64,000 bases of DNA. Source: Zanthoxylum bungeanum (taxonomy: Eukaryota > Streptophyta > Magnoliopsida > Sapindales > Rutaceae). This document shows, piece after piece, positions 13,008 through 24,714 of this stretch (its first letter is position 1; every line of letters begins with the position of its first letter). A program made the translations under genes and the position numbers. The stretch covers positions 23,841 through 87,840 of the forward strand of contig SKCR01015044.1 in the NCBI GenBank assembly GCA_019454045.1, in the 5' to 3' direction. The notes below the pieces were generated by a model that saw nothing but the letters and a program-made list of their open reading frames with translations, searched no databases and was not told the DNA's origin.

Positions 13008-16000
13008 TTAAAATTTACCTCTTATAATTTGCATGTTGAACACAGTTCCACGTTGAAGAAGAATGTTCTTGATTGATTGTAATTCACGGACAACATTGAT
13101 CATGTTCATTCGATCCTGTGGAGATTCCATTGAACAAGCAACTCCAATTCTGACTAAAGAAATTAGACATTTTGTTTTGCTGTTGTTATTACCAACCAAC
13201 TCTTCATCATTATCTACAAGTATTGGATCCACAATGTCCATTACATGATCCGACAAGGCCGTTCTTACAAAGCTATGAAGATTCAACTCTCCTTCAAACA
13301 TAACGTTTGTTGGTTTTTTTCCTGTCACTATTTCTAACAGCAATATCCCGTAACTGTAAACATCTCCGTTTGTTGACACCTGACTCCCTAAGCCATACTC
13401 TATATGCCAAAAAGAGTAAATTTACATGAGATATCATTAGATCATTTTAAGAAGAAGTTAAGAGATGTTGACAAATTTACTTGAAAAGTTACACTACAAA
13501 GGCTTCATTGAAGAAAAAGCATTTTTGGTATTGAACTAAGCAAAATATAGAGGTTGATGAGTTGTGATAAGTATAAAAGCTAATACCTGGAGCAATATAG
13601 CCAATAGATCCTTTGAGACCGATGGAACTTGTTTGTTTATGATCGAAAAGAAGAAATCTTGATAAGCCGAAGTCACCTACATGTGCAGTCAATGTATCAT
13701 CTAGAAGAACATTGCTAGGTTTGAGGTCACAATGAGCTATAGGAGGTCGACAATCATGGTGCAAATAGTTTAGTGCACATGCAACATCAATAGCGATGTT
13801 TAGTCTCTGAAGCAAATTTAAATTTCTTGGCATCTCGTGTATTTCATCTTCTCCATTGACTGGATGCAACCATTCTTCTAGGCTTCCATTAGGCATAAAC
13901 TCGTACACAAGGGCCTTGAAATCGTTACCTTCATAATCTATTCCTGAACATGCTGTGAGAACCTTGACAAGATTCCGATGCCTAATGTTCCTCAATGCCT
14001 TGCACTCAACAATGAAACTTTTGAAAGCTCTATTATGAAGAAGGTGAAACACTTTCACTGCGATAATTGTTCTACCCTCTTCGAGAATTCCTTTATAAAC
14101 AGACCCAAAGCTGCCTGCACCAATCATATTTGCTGAGGAGAATCCATTAGTAGCATTGTAGAGATTTTGGTACGAGAGGTTATTGATTGAATTTATTGAA
14201 CTGCTTGGATTATGTCTCTCTTTTCTCTTCTTTACCCAACAAACAAATAGAAAAGATAGAGCCAAAGCAAGTCCTACAAGCCCTGAAAAAATAGCAATTG
14301 CTAATTTCATTGCGAGGGTCAATCTCATCTGGCTGGATTTCCCGGAACCACAAGTTGGCAGCTGAAACTCAGGTATGCCACCACAGAGCTTAATATTGCC
14401 CACAACCGAAGTAGAACTTGTATTCTTAAAAACTCCTTTATTTGGTACCATACCCTCAAGATCATTGTAAGATAGATTTAAATTCTGAAACAATTTAAAT
14501 TCTGATAAAAATTCAGGAATTTTACCTGAAATGTTATTTTGAGATAAATCCAAAATACTAAGACCTCTTAAAGATACCAAAGATGAAGGAATAGAACCTT
14601 GGAAAAAGTTGTTATTCATGTCTAATATTTCTAAGCTTGTACAACTCCCAAGACTACTAGGAATATCACCTGATAATGAGTTCCAGGAAACATTTAAATT
14701 GCCAAGTTTTTTTAAATTTCCAACTTCTGTGGGAAGGGAACCAGTCAGTTGGTTTCTAGACAAGTCAAGGACAATTGATAAGGATGAGAGGCCAATGAGT
14801 TGGGCAGGTATGGTGCCATTAAGATTGTTATTAAAAAGACCAATTTCTACCAAGCTCTTGCACTGACCTAGGCTTGAAGGGATGTTGCCCTCAAGAAAAT
14901 TGTTATCCAAGTATAGCATGAATAACTTTTTCATGTTTCCAATAGAAAGTGGAATATTTCCTGATAATCCGTTTCCACTTACGCGCAATATCCCTAAATT
15001 TTGGAGCTCTCCTATGGTGGGAGGGATGTTACCTGAGAATTGGTTGTTCCACATCTCCAGTCTCAGCAAGTTAACAAAGTTCCCAATCTCATGAGGGATG
15101 CTTCCAGATATGTTATTGTCGTGAAGAACAAACTCATCAAGAGTGGTTGATAAGTTGCCAATGCATCTTGGTAGTTTCCCTCCAAAATTGTTGATGTTGA
15201 TATACAATTTCTGGAAACGAGTTGCATTAGTCAAAGAGCAGAGGAAGTTTAAATCATCGTGTCCCCCACTTCCAAGATGGTTGGATGTAAGTATAAACCA
15301 ATAGAGCATTTGAAGATTTTCCAAATGAGGCACTTTCCCTGTCAGATTATTTTCTGTGACATGAAATTCTTCCAACTTTGAGGCATTGGATAAAGAAGGT
15401 GGAAGAACACCAGTAATTTGATTTGTAGCAATGCTGAATTGTCGGATATTTGGGAGAGTTAAACCAAAGTCCAGGGGAATATTCCCCTTAATATGGTTTT
15501 GTCCCACATCCAAACTTGCCATTGATGAAATATTGAAGATTGAGGAAGGAATAGTACCAGTTAATATATTTGCACCCAGTGCCAGGTCGGTAAGATTCTT
15601 TAGGCGGCTTAAATTATCAGGAATACTCCCAACCAAATTATTATAGGCCAAAGAAATTGTATTGATGGATGATAGGTTTCCAAAAGAAGAAGGTATAGTT
15701 CCTGTTACATGGTTTACATCTAAAGAGAGAAATTCAATCTTTGGCAAGGAGCCCAATTCTGAAGGAATTTTTCCTACCAACTGGTTAACGGCTAGTGAGA
15801 TTTCAATTAGGTTTGAGCAACCGGAAATATTACTAGGAATTTCCCCAACAATTGAGTTTTTGTAAAGAAGTAGTTCTTCCAATCTTCGCAACCGTCCAAT
15901 TTCTGAAGGGATTTTATGGAGGAAGCTGTTGTTATTGAGATGTAATTTTTTGAGAAAGGTCAAATTTCCAATGTAAGGTGAAATAGAGCCTACAAGTTCA

Positions 16001-16263
16001 AGAGAGTGCAAATCCAAGATTGTGATTCTTTGGTGTCTACGGCTACACGTAACGCCATGCCATTGACAAAAGTGCATGGATTCGTTCCATGAGCTTAAAA
16101 CACCAAGAGGGTCATGAGTGATCTTGGACTTGAATTCAAGCAAGGCTAGTCGGTCAGTGTCATTCCCAAGGAATTCAGGAACAACCAGCAAGCTAAAGAA
16201 GAAGAGTACAAGCACAGGATACACAACAAAAAAGGAGCAAGAAGACACTCTTATGCTGCCCAT
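13008..16263 (-). CDS. LRR receptor-like protein kinase, subfamily XII, non-RD (RLK-A)
   Basis: This is a predicted membrane receptor kinase of the EFR/Xa21-like group. Two exons, 16263-13587 and 13399-13008, give 1022 residues. The 187-bp intron has GT...AG ends and splits the E of the kinase APE motif, the usual position in this family. Start ATG 16263 precedes a hydrophobic signal peptide (about 1-30). The N-terminal cap has HFCQWHGVTC, followed by about 22 leucine-rich repeats. A transmembrane helix lies near residues 651-675. The kinase spans about 705-1000 with glycine loop GAGSFGSV, the IIAVKVF lysine, HCDLKPSN and GDFG. HCD instead of HRD marks a non-RD kinase, typical of innate-immune receptors. 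No stop or frameshift is seen. The ligand is unknown. The coding end (AGAG then GTAA) could be a splice donor to a small third exon. Confidence 0.93.
13400..13586 (-). other. Intron of RLK-A
   Basis: Donor CCAG|GTATTA and acceptor ATATAG|AGTATG on the minus strand restore the kinase frame exactly. Total coding length is 3069 nt, a multiple of three. RLK-B and RLK-C have introns at the same codon. Confidence 0.93.
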
Positions 16264-16438
16264 GTTGAATGCCAAAATTCTCTCTCTCAGTAGGTTTAAG
16301 AGTATTAAATATATTAGTGGGCAAATATGAAGTAGTCCTGAGTCCTGACAGTTAAAACTTATAAACCTAACTTAAATCAAAAATTGATTTTAGTGTTAAA
16401 TATTAATTTCTTTTATTCATCTGATTGTAAGCAGCTTT
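16264..16438 (-). promoter_or_regulatory. Proximal upstream region of RLK-A
   Basis: This is all that remains between the RLK-A start codon and the composite retroelement at 16439. On the minus strand an AT-rich AATATATTTAATA stretch near 16300-16312 is the only TATA-like candidate. The insertion displaces the distal promoter by about 6.3 kb, since the original upstream sequence resumes at 22765. Confidence 0.4.
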
Positions 16439-16932
16439 TGATATGAAACATGATGCGAAACAGACGAAACCCGATCCAAGATCCCGTAGACCCCCAAAGA
16501 ACCTATCCTTGAAAACCCTTGGAGACAGCCTCAGATGAATTTTGCCAGCAAATAGGACGCCACAAAGGATGCCAACCCTTTGATAAGTCTTTGTTCAATC
16601 ACTGAACGATGATAAAATTTTCTCAATCTCAAGAAAAAGTTACTATTCACGCACAAATAATAGGGTCCTCATTAAGAGTTGTTTTTTAGTTTAAATAGTA
16701 ACATACTCAAACCCTAAGAGAGCTAAAAAGACTAATATAGTCCTAAACTACCCATTACCAACTAAAAGCCCATACTTCCTAATTTCTAGCCCATTTTGAA
16801 CCCATAAATAAATAAAATAAACTAACTCAAAAAATAAATAAAAACAGACATTCACGTTGGTTCCATATATGAAAATAAATAATATATAAGCCTAAACAAA
16901 TGAAATCAATCCATGCTGCTAGGATCACATCA
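16439..16932 (-). repeat. 3' LTR of gypsy-like unit A
   Basis: 494 bp, plus-strand ends TGATATGAAA and GGATCACATCA. It pairs with 18735-19228 at about 96-97 percent identity by eye. On the minus strand a purine tract (AAGAGAAGGAGAA, 16933-16945) precedes it. It is flanked on the left by GCTTT. Confidence 0.92.
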
Positions 16933-16938
16933 TTCTCC

Positions 16939-18085
16939 TTCTCTTGAAAAGGATTCGTCCTCGAATCCGTGCCCGGATCATAGATAGTAATGATAAAATC
17001 AATTGGACGATTATTCTGGAACAAAGAAAAATCACATGGAAGAAAAATGTCAATGTTAGTACAATAATGCTTGTGTATTGTTCCCTTTTGCCCATACTCT
17101 TCCGCCAAATCTAATTTTATTGCACTCTCCTTCCCAATGAGATTCCTAATTAAGTTCACACTCTCAATCTCATTCACAACAAATTCTACATGCTTAACAC
17201 TCACAAAATTCTCACACGTATTTACCCATGTGTTTCCCGACTCACTACTCACATTTGCATGTTCAAAACTCTCAACACATTCAACTACACATGTAGTTTC
17301 ATCAATACATTTAGCCATGCATTGAGCTTCAAATTTATCATCACCAGCAACAACTAAGTCATCCACTTCAGTAATAGAAATAACTCCAGCATCACACTCA
17401 CTCTTCACTGCTTGCTCACTCACTATCATGCACATATTTTCTTCTTTTACATTCACAATATCACTAGCAAGTTTATGTGCTAAGCATTCGACATCTCTTT
17501 CTTTTTTCCTCTTTTCAACCTCACTTCTCCTCTTCATTATTAATTGATCTTTATAGGCTTGTTGTGGTGTTAAAAGAGAAAGAATCACTGACCTCCCCTC
17601 CGTGACATAAATGTACCTACTCCTCTCACATGATGCCACACTTGCCTATCATACTTTCATGACCCACCCAACAATACGTGACAATCAAGCATAGGCACCA
17701 CATCACATAATATTTCATCATGAAACCTCCTAGTAGTAAATGCAACCATGACTTGATACTCCACCTTAACCTCATCACAATTGGGCAAACCTCGCAACAT
17801 ATAAGACTTATGATGGTTTCGCAATGACAACCTCAATTTCTCCACGAGGCTGGTACAAACTAAATTAGCCCACTGTTCCCCATCAATAATCACACTGCAC
17901 ACCTCATCTTTCACAAATACTCTGGTACGAGAGATATTATCCCTTGGTTGCCCCATAATATCAACCAATGCACTTAGCATCTTGACAAAAACAAACTCAA
18001 GAAGAAAGAAAAGACAAAAAAAAAATGACAAAGACAAAGACAATACAAAAATAAGACTAAAAAAACCACATGAGACTCGAAACAA
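16939..18085 (-). pseudogene. Gypsy-type gag-protease remnant of unit A
   Basis: The ORF at 17657-18085 contains a retropepsin-like stretch (CSVIIDGEQW, then LVEKLRL and later CHVLLGG) typical of the protease region of plant Ty3/gypsy polyproteins. A stop just after LLGG separates it from a downstream frame (17639 to about 16939) that continues the same polyprotein and ends in a DSRTNPFQE tail. The expected catalytic neighbourhood DGGS is altered to DGEQ. No reverse transcriptase, RNase H or integrase is present between the LTRs, so the unit needed proteins in trans. Long poly-T and poly-A runs fill 18200-18640. Confidence 0.7.
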
Positions 18086-18719
18086 AACACAAAAAAATCA
18101 GATTCAAATTCAGTGAAAAATTCAACCAAAAATTTTCTTTTCGATTAAGGAACACTAAGGCAATCCCTAACACAACTTAACACACAAGATAATTGATCAA
18201 ACTTTACTGACCAGATCTGATTTTTTTTTTTAACAACAGCAACAGCTTATTAACAAGTTCTCATGCAAAAAGGTCAAAAAACAAACAAACCCTACTGCCT
18301 ACTGATATGCACTAGCCAATGAAGGAAATTTTTTTTTTGACTGACAAACGCAATTCCAGAAAACTTTATTTTTTTGGTTCACAGCCTCACAGGTGTGAAC
18401 TTACTTAACTTTTTTTGTTTTTTTTTTACGCAAGCAAGAAGAATGGAAAAAAATTAAGAGACTTTTTTTTTTCAGTCACAGCAGTCGTATCTTTTTTTAT
18501 TTTTATTTTTTTGTTTTTGACTTTTTTTTTTGCACACAGCCACAAGCATCAACTTTGTGGGTTTTTTTTTTTTTTTTTTGGTGGGTGTTCACAGCCACAG
18601 GCGTGAACTTTGTTTTTTTTTTTTATCAGACACAGTAAATAAAGGAGAAAAAATTGAGAAACGGGAAGAAAACAAATAAGAAGCGGAAAGAAAGAAAAAA
18701 AAAGTCAGACCTGAAATCT

Positions 18720-18732
18720 GGCTCTGATACCA
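18720..18732 (-). other. Primer-binding site of unit A
   Basis: On the minus strand TGGTATCAGAGCC follows the 5' LTR with two bases (AT) between. It is the tRNA-Met type. This sets the element orientation as minus. Confidence 0.88.
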
Positions 18733-18734
18733 AT

Positions 18735-19228
18735 TGATATGAAACAGGATGCGAAACAGACGAAACCCGATCCAAGATCCCGTAGACCCCCAAGAACCTG
18801 TCCTTGAAAACCCTTGGAGATAGCCTCAGATGAATTTTGCCAGCAAATAGGACGCCACAAAGGATGCCAACCCTTTGATAAGTCTTTGTTCAATCACTAA
18901 ACGATGATAAAATTTTCTCAATCTCAAGAAAAAGTTACTATTCACGCACACAAATATAGGGTCCTCATTAAGAGTTGTTTTTTTAGTTAAATAGTAACAT
19001 ACTCAAACCCTAAGAGAGCTAAAAGACTAATATAGCCCTAAACTACCCATTACCAACTAAAAACCCATAATTCCTAATTTCTAGCCCATTTTGAACCCAT
19101 AAATAAATAAAATAAACGAACTCAAAAAATAAATAAAAAACAGACATTCACGTTGGTTCCATATATGAAAATAAATAATAAATAAGCCTAAACAAACGAA
19201 ATCAATCCATGCTGCTAGGATCACATCA
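18735..19228 (-). repeat. 5' LTR of gypsy-like unit A
   Basis: 494 bp, the partner of 16439-16932. Its right end (CACATCA) is followed by TTAA and then directly by the LTR of unit B, with no target duplication. Confidence 0.92.
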
Positions 19229-19232
19229 TTAA
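19229..19232. other. LTR-LTR junction TTAA between units A and B
   Basis: These four bases equal the two unprocessed terminal bases of unit A's U3 end plus the two of unit B's U5 end. This is the pattern seen at two-LTR junctions formed by end joining of retroviral or retrotransposon cDNA. Confidence 0.75.
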
Positions 19233-20137
19233 TGATAGAAACCTGCCTGGAACAAAGCCAAGCAAACCTCTCCACGTGTTCTAAGCCCCAAGAACCGCGA
19301 ATCTTGATTTTATAAGAACAAAATCCTTCCAATATCAAGTCCAACCCTTAAGGAACATTGCCCTTAAAAACCTTTCTTTATTTCTTTGGAGAATCTTGAA
19401 CAGCGATACAGCGCCACAACGCTTGCCACACGTTGATAAGCTTTTGTTTCGTAAAACCAAGGAAGAATCCACTCCCTCAAGATGACACAAGTCAATTTGT
19501 TTTGTAAAAAAATATATTATTGATTAATTATCCATTACAATGAATAATGCCCCTTTAAATAGGTGGCTAACCCTAATTCTACCAAAATATAATAAAACCC
19601 TAATAAAATACTTGAAAATTTCGTCCATAGGCTTTTTAATTTAATTAATGTTCAACCCAACACTTAAACAACACATAACTTAAAAAAAATATAAAATATA
19701 AAAACTATAGGGATATATTGCATCCTCATTTAGTCCATGAAGGAATCCGAACTGGACTTTGATGAAAACTTCAAAGTTGTAGAGCTATGAGTTATCTTTT
19801 CAATGCAACTTGAATCACCAAAATCGGACATCGGACGAGAAAGTTACGTCCAAAATACGAAGACCGCGTAAATCCCGCCACTGCTAATACACCATTCGGA
19901 AATAAAGCCCAAAATCAATCAAGGCAGCCCATGCACGTCCTAGACCCATTCCAATATTGTTTTAGACATAATAAAGCCATCACATAATGTCTCATGCATG
20001 GACCAAACTCCAGAACCCAAGGAATCTTCCAAATCCACCAAAATGGCCCAAATACACCAATTTGACCAAACCATGCAATCAGCCACAACTTTAAGTTAAC
20101 TTGGCCCAACAAACAGAGCTCATTCTGGATCACATCA
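19233..20137 (-). repeat. 3' LTR of gypsy-like unit B
   Basis: 905 bp, plus-strand ends TGATAGAAAC and GGATCACATCA. It pairs with 21862-22764, with roughly 20 differences by eye. A purine tract on the minus strand (AAGAGAGGGAGAA) lies at 20138-20150. Confidence 0.92.
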
Positions 20138-20149
20138 TTCTCCCTCTCT

Positions 20150-21210
20150 TGAAAAGGATTCGACCTCGAATCCGAACCCGGGTCATAGATAAAAATGACA
20201 AGATCAATGGGACGAGAATCCTGGAATAAAAGAAAATCACATGGAAAAAAATGGTTAAGGTGAGCAAAAGTCAATAAGGCGAATGAATGACTTTTTGGCA
20301 ATACTTTTCCACTCTCAATCTCTCCATTGCTACTCTCATTCTTAACGCCACTTGCAACAGCAAAGAGATTCCCACATGGATTCACATTTGAAATCTCATT
20401 TAAAACAAACTCAACATGCCCATGTCGCTTTCTCAAACAATCAACACTCTCATCCACGATCTGACCACACTCTACATATTCAGCCACATGTACTTTTTGC
20501 ACACATAACTCATGTCCTCACAACCAACATCAGATTGCTCCATATGATAGTCACCCTTAACAGTAACGTCAAACACCTCATTGGAATCATGAACACCAAA
20601 TCATGATCACTAATGTTATCGCTCACATCAATATCATCACTATCATCAACACCATCAATCACCTCACTCTTATTTATTGAAACATCAACATGTTTCATTT
20701 CATTACTCAAGGCTACGTTTATATCATTCTTTACTTCATATTTTGCTAATGTATTTTCCTCTATCAACTCTGGAAGCTCTCCTAGTAACATTCCAAGTGC
20801 AATCGCACTTTTCTTTTTACCCCACTCTTCTTCACTCCTCTGCATGTACAACTCGTCCTCATAGACCTCTTGTAGGGTTAAAGGAGCAAGCTTGATAATC
20901 TTTTCACCACACCTAAATTTGTACATATTCCTATCCATATCATAAACTACTTTATTAAATTTATACCAAGGCTTACCCAATAAAATATGCGTATGACATA
21001 TATGAACCACATCACAAACTACTTGGTCAACATACTGCCCAATTGCAAAATTTACCACAACCTGCTTAGCAACCTCGAACTCTCCAAAATCACTCATCCA
21101 CTTATAAGGTCTATCAAGAGGTATCAATGGTAATCCCAATTTTTCCACAAGGGTAGTGCTAGCTAAATTTATGTGATTCCCTCTATTAATAATCATACTA
21201 CAACTTTACT
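20150..21210 (-). pseudogene. Gypsy-type gag-protease remnant of unit B
   Basis: The ORF at 20510-21196 carries a retropepsin-like segment (ASTTLVEKLGLPL, then CDVV and HILLGKPW) followed by the connecting region. The frame breaks near 20505, and the last part ends in DSRSNPFQE close to the purine tract, as in unit A. The expected catalytic aspartate is replaced (IINRGN), so the protease would be inactive. RT and integrase are absent. Its homology to unit A's internal region shows that A and B are related but distinct non-autonomous families. Confidence 0.7.
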
Positions 21211-21846
21211 ATTGATAGAGCATCTCGTGCGAAGATAAATACCATTTTATCCATCAAATTATTTATATAAATCAACCCTTACTGGAAAGACGCCAATGAG
21301 GAAAGACTCAAAGAATCACTAAGAAAATATGAAAACAAACACAAAGAAACTGACTAAAAAAAAAAAAAAAACCAAAAGTAAATAAGAAGACAAACTGAAC
21401 TGAAACTGGACAGAATTCGTAACTTTGAAAGGGATTTTGAGACTCGAAACTTAAGCGGATTGAGTATGGCCAATGACTAATGAATTCGTCTCCTTGAGTA
21501 CTTATAAATCGATATATTATGGGTCCCGTAACTCTTTCTAGATCAAAAGTTACAGCAGTTTGAAAATCAGTGCGCGGCTGAAAAATTCTGACCGAACTGA
21601 TCCGAAAATTACAGATAAATTCGACTTAATTGACTCAAAAACTCTAAGAACTGAATCCTATATGCTATTACCATGAAAGATCATTATAATAACATCCAAG
21701 AATCGGTCATAAACATGAAAAACACAAAGGAATAAGAAAAAAAATTGAGATGAGAAGAGAAAAAAAACAAAAACAGGAGAAAAAAAGAAATATTAAAACT
21801 TTATAAAACGATAAAGATAGAGAAAATCTTGACCTTGGAACCCTGA

Positions 21847-21859
21847 GCTCCTGATACCA
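21847..21859 (-). other. Primer-binding site of unit B
   Basis: On the minus strand TGGTATCAGGAGC lies two bases (TT) after the LTR end. It is close to the tRNA-Met site with one extra G. Confidence 0.8.
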
Positions 21860-21861
21860 AA

Positions 21862-22764
21862 TGATAGAAACATGCCTGGAACAAAGCCAAGCAAACCTCT
21901 CCACGTGTTCTAAGCCCCAAAAACCGCGAATCTTGATTTTATAAGAACAAAATCCTTCCAAGATCAAGTCCAACCCTTAAGGAACATTGCCCTTAAAAAC
22001 CTTTCTTTATTTCTTTGGAGAATCTTGAACAGCGATACAGCGCCACAACGCTTGCCACACGTTGATAAGCTTTTGTTCCGTAAAACCAAGGAAGAATCCA
22101 CTCCATCAAGATGACACAAGTCAATTTGTTTTGTAAAAAGATATATTATTGGTTAATTATCCATTACAATGAATAATGCCCCTTTAAATAGGTGGCTAAC
22201 CCTAATTCTATCAAAATATAATAAAACTCTAATAAAATACTTAAAAATTTCGCCCATAGGCTTTTTAATTTAATTAATGTTCAGCCCAACACTTAAACAA
22301 CACATAACTTAAAAAAATATAAAATATAAAAACTATAGGGATATATTGCGTCCTCATTTAGTCCATGAAGGAATCCGAACTGGACTTTGATGAAAACTTC
22401 AATGTTGTAGAGCTATGAGTTATCTTTTCAATGCAACTTGAATCACCAAAATCGGAATCGGACGAGAAAGTTACGTCCAAAATACGAAGACTGCGTAAAT
22501 CCCGCCACTGCTAATACAACATTCGGAAATAAAGCACAAAATCAATCAAGGCAGCCCATGCACGTCCTAGACCCATTCCAATATTGTTTTAGACATAATA
22601 AAGCCATCACATAATGTCTCATGCATGGACCAAACTCCAGAACCCAAGGAATCTTCCAAATCCACCAAAATGGCCCAAATACACCAATTTGACCAAACCA
22701 TGCAATCAACCACAACTTTAAGTTAACTTGGCCCAACAAACAGAGCTCATTCTGGATCACATTA
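21862..22764 (-). repeat. 5' LTR of gypsy-like unit B
   Basis: 903 bp, the partner of 19233-20137. The outer terminus reads CATTA instead of CATCA, a single change. It is followed by GCTTT (22765-22769), the match to the duplication left of unit A. Confidence 0.9.
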
Positions 22765-22769
22765 GCTTT

Positions 22770-23850
22770 CCTCAACAGTAACCCTTCGTCATATTTATTA
22801 TCATCACTTCCCTTCTAGATCATGCATGGCTGCGTTTCTTATCAATTTTAAAGTAATAATATATATATAATAATCATCTTAATGACTTTTATGGCCCACT
22901 GAATTGATATGCACTAACATTATTATTATCACTGAAAAAATTTTAACATAATAATTACCTTAAGTGCGCCTGAATCTGATCTGCTTTAGTGTTACTGCTT
23001 CGTTTGCAAATGGCAGACATAATTTTGCTTTTTCAGCAATAATTTATAAAATATTAATAATAGTAATTCATGTGTAGTCTTTTTCTTCTTTCCATAAAAT
23101 ATTATTATAAAGCTTTTGCTTTCGTTTAGGCGTGTTGATGAAGTTGCTGAAGTTCATAAAAGTTTCAGCTTTACATCCCTTGCCGCTAAACTTCAAAGAT
23201 TACATCTCGATCACACAAACATTTTTTTTTTTATTTGGGTTGCTCAGTCACCCACACGTTTTATTTATCTAACATATATAATATATAATATATAATAATA
23301 ATATTATTTTACCTTGTATATATACACACATTATATACACACACAAAGATGTCATTGGTAACTATATTACACCTTCAATCTTGAGGTCAATAGTTTAACT
23401 TACATCAATTACATCAATTTGTACGTAGAATTAAATGTTGATTATGTGGTTTAGTCCGAGTTCGTTCTTGGGTGGTACTAAGGCTCATGTGTAGGGCCCA
23501 CTTATGGTTGGTCTTGTGGGACCCATGGTAGGCCCTATAATTTTTTTGAATGCAATCGATTTACCTACTGAATGAAGTTTGGTCGATATAATTTACCGAT
23601 CGAATTATAATTCAGTCAATAAACTCTAATTATTTATTTATTTCTTCATTCGGTTGGTAATTTCACCGATCAAAATATAGTCGGCCAGTAATTCGGTAGG
23701 TAAGTTACCGACCGATCGATGCTATTTTGATCAATAATTTATCATTGACGAGTCAAATATCAACCGAATGTCTTTGGTCAGTTTTCGATCGGTAATTGTG
23801 ATTACCGACCAGATATTTGATTGGTAATCTCGAATTTTCTTGTTGTGATC
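22770..23850. other. Gene-free spacer, old RLK upstream sequence and an ACCGACC-rich segment
   Basis: The sequence from 22770 continues the upstream flank of RLK-A interrupted at 16438. A third copy of the RLK-upstream block lies near 22996-23130. The part 23540-23850 has many CGATCGG/ACCGACC-like motifs and ends in TTTTCTTGTTGTG, close to a CACTA-type terminus in reverse. It may be the subterminal region of a decayed CACTA element abutting the copia fragment. No gene is seen. Confidence 0.4.
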
Positions 23851-24714
23851 TTTTAGGAGCCTTCAAGTGTATTTCACTTGCACAATGCATGAACCGAGAT
23901 AAAATACTCACAGCAAACAAGATGTAAGGTCTTGTTTCTGTAAGATACATTAGACATCCAATCAAAATTCTAAAGTGTGATTCATCTACTTTTTCGGTTC
24001 CATCTTCCTTGCTCAACTTTTCCTTTTGATCTATAGGAGTGTTCATTTACTTGCAATTTTTCATATGAAACTTCTTGAGAATTTCCTTTGCATTCTTTTG
24101 ACAAATGAAAAATTCATCTTGACCTTGCTTGATCTCCGTTCCAAGAAAATAAGTCATCAATTCAAGATCAATCATCTCAAATACTTTCATCATTTCCAAA
24201 TTAAATTCATCAATCAAAGCTCCATTATTTCCAGTCACCAAAAGATCATCAACATAATGAGAAATAACAAGAATATCAACCTCACAGTACTTGATATATA
24301 GAGTGGACTCAGATAGACTTTTTTAAAACCTAAGCTTAGCAGATGATCATCAATTATGATGTACCAAGCTCTTGGAGCTTCCTTCAATCCATAGAGAGCC
24401 TTCTTGAGGAGAGATAAACTTTGTCTTCTTCTCATTTCTTCAAAAAACCTTCAGGTTGCTCAATATATATTTCTTATTGCAAAAAACCATTTAGAAATAT
24501 TGATTTAATATCCAACTGGTACATTTTCTAATTCTTTTGTGCTGCGACAATAAGCAGCAACTTAATGGTGTCTAGCCTAGCCACTAGTGCAAATGTTTTT
24601 GAGTAGTCCACTCCAAAAATCTGAGCGTAGCCTTTAAGTAACCACAAACCTCGACTTGTGCTTGTTGATGGAGCCTTCGACATTGAGCTTGGTTTTGAAC
24701 ACCCATTTCACCCC
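23851..24714 (-). pseudogene. Copia reverse transcriptase fragment, C-terminal part (copia-3)
   Basis: On the minus strand, reading from 24714 leftwards, the translation gives GVKWVFKTKLN, the start of a copia reverse transcriptase. It continues with [15 protein letters not shown] (near 24400), YVDDLLVTG (near 24250), YFLGTEI (near 24140) and LIGCLMYLTETRP (near 23960). Stops and frame changes are frequent. It is continuous in homology with 27039-27332, from which it is separated by the insertion at 24715-27033. Confidence 0.82.

Larger units (their letters stand above)
16439..22764 (-). mobile_element. Composite of two RT-less gypsy-like elements sharing one target duplication
   Basis: Two different LTR elements sit side by side in the same orientation: unit A (16439-19228) and unit B (19233-22764). 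GCTTT occurs immediately left of unit A (16434-16438) and immediately right of unit B (22765-22769). The inner boundaries carry no matching duplication. Only TTAA (19229-19232) separates the two LTRs. Unit A carries two extra bases (AA on the minus strand) at its purine-tract side, and unit B carries two (TT) between LTR and primer-binding site. Joining these unprocessed ends gives exactly TT plus AA on the plus strand. The structure therefore looks like one integration of two cDNAs ligated end to end. Confidence 0.8.

Noticed and set aside
16827..17639. A host gene of 270 codons
   Set aside because: Its frame continues the gypsy protease polyprotein, contains the DSRTNPFQE tail shared with unit B, and ends inside the LTR.
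21707..21973. MDLILEGFC ORF seen in both unit B LTRs
   Set aside because: It lies across an LTR boundary, repeats at 19081-19344 only because the LTRs are duplicated, and has no domain.
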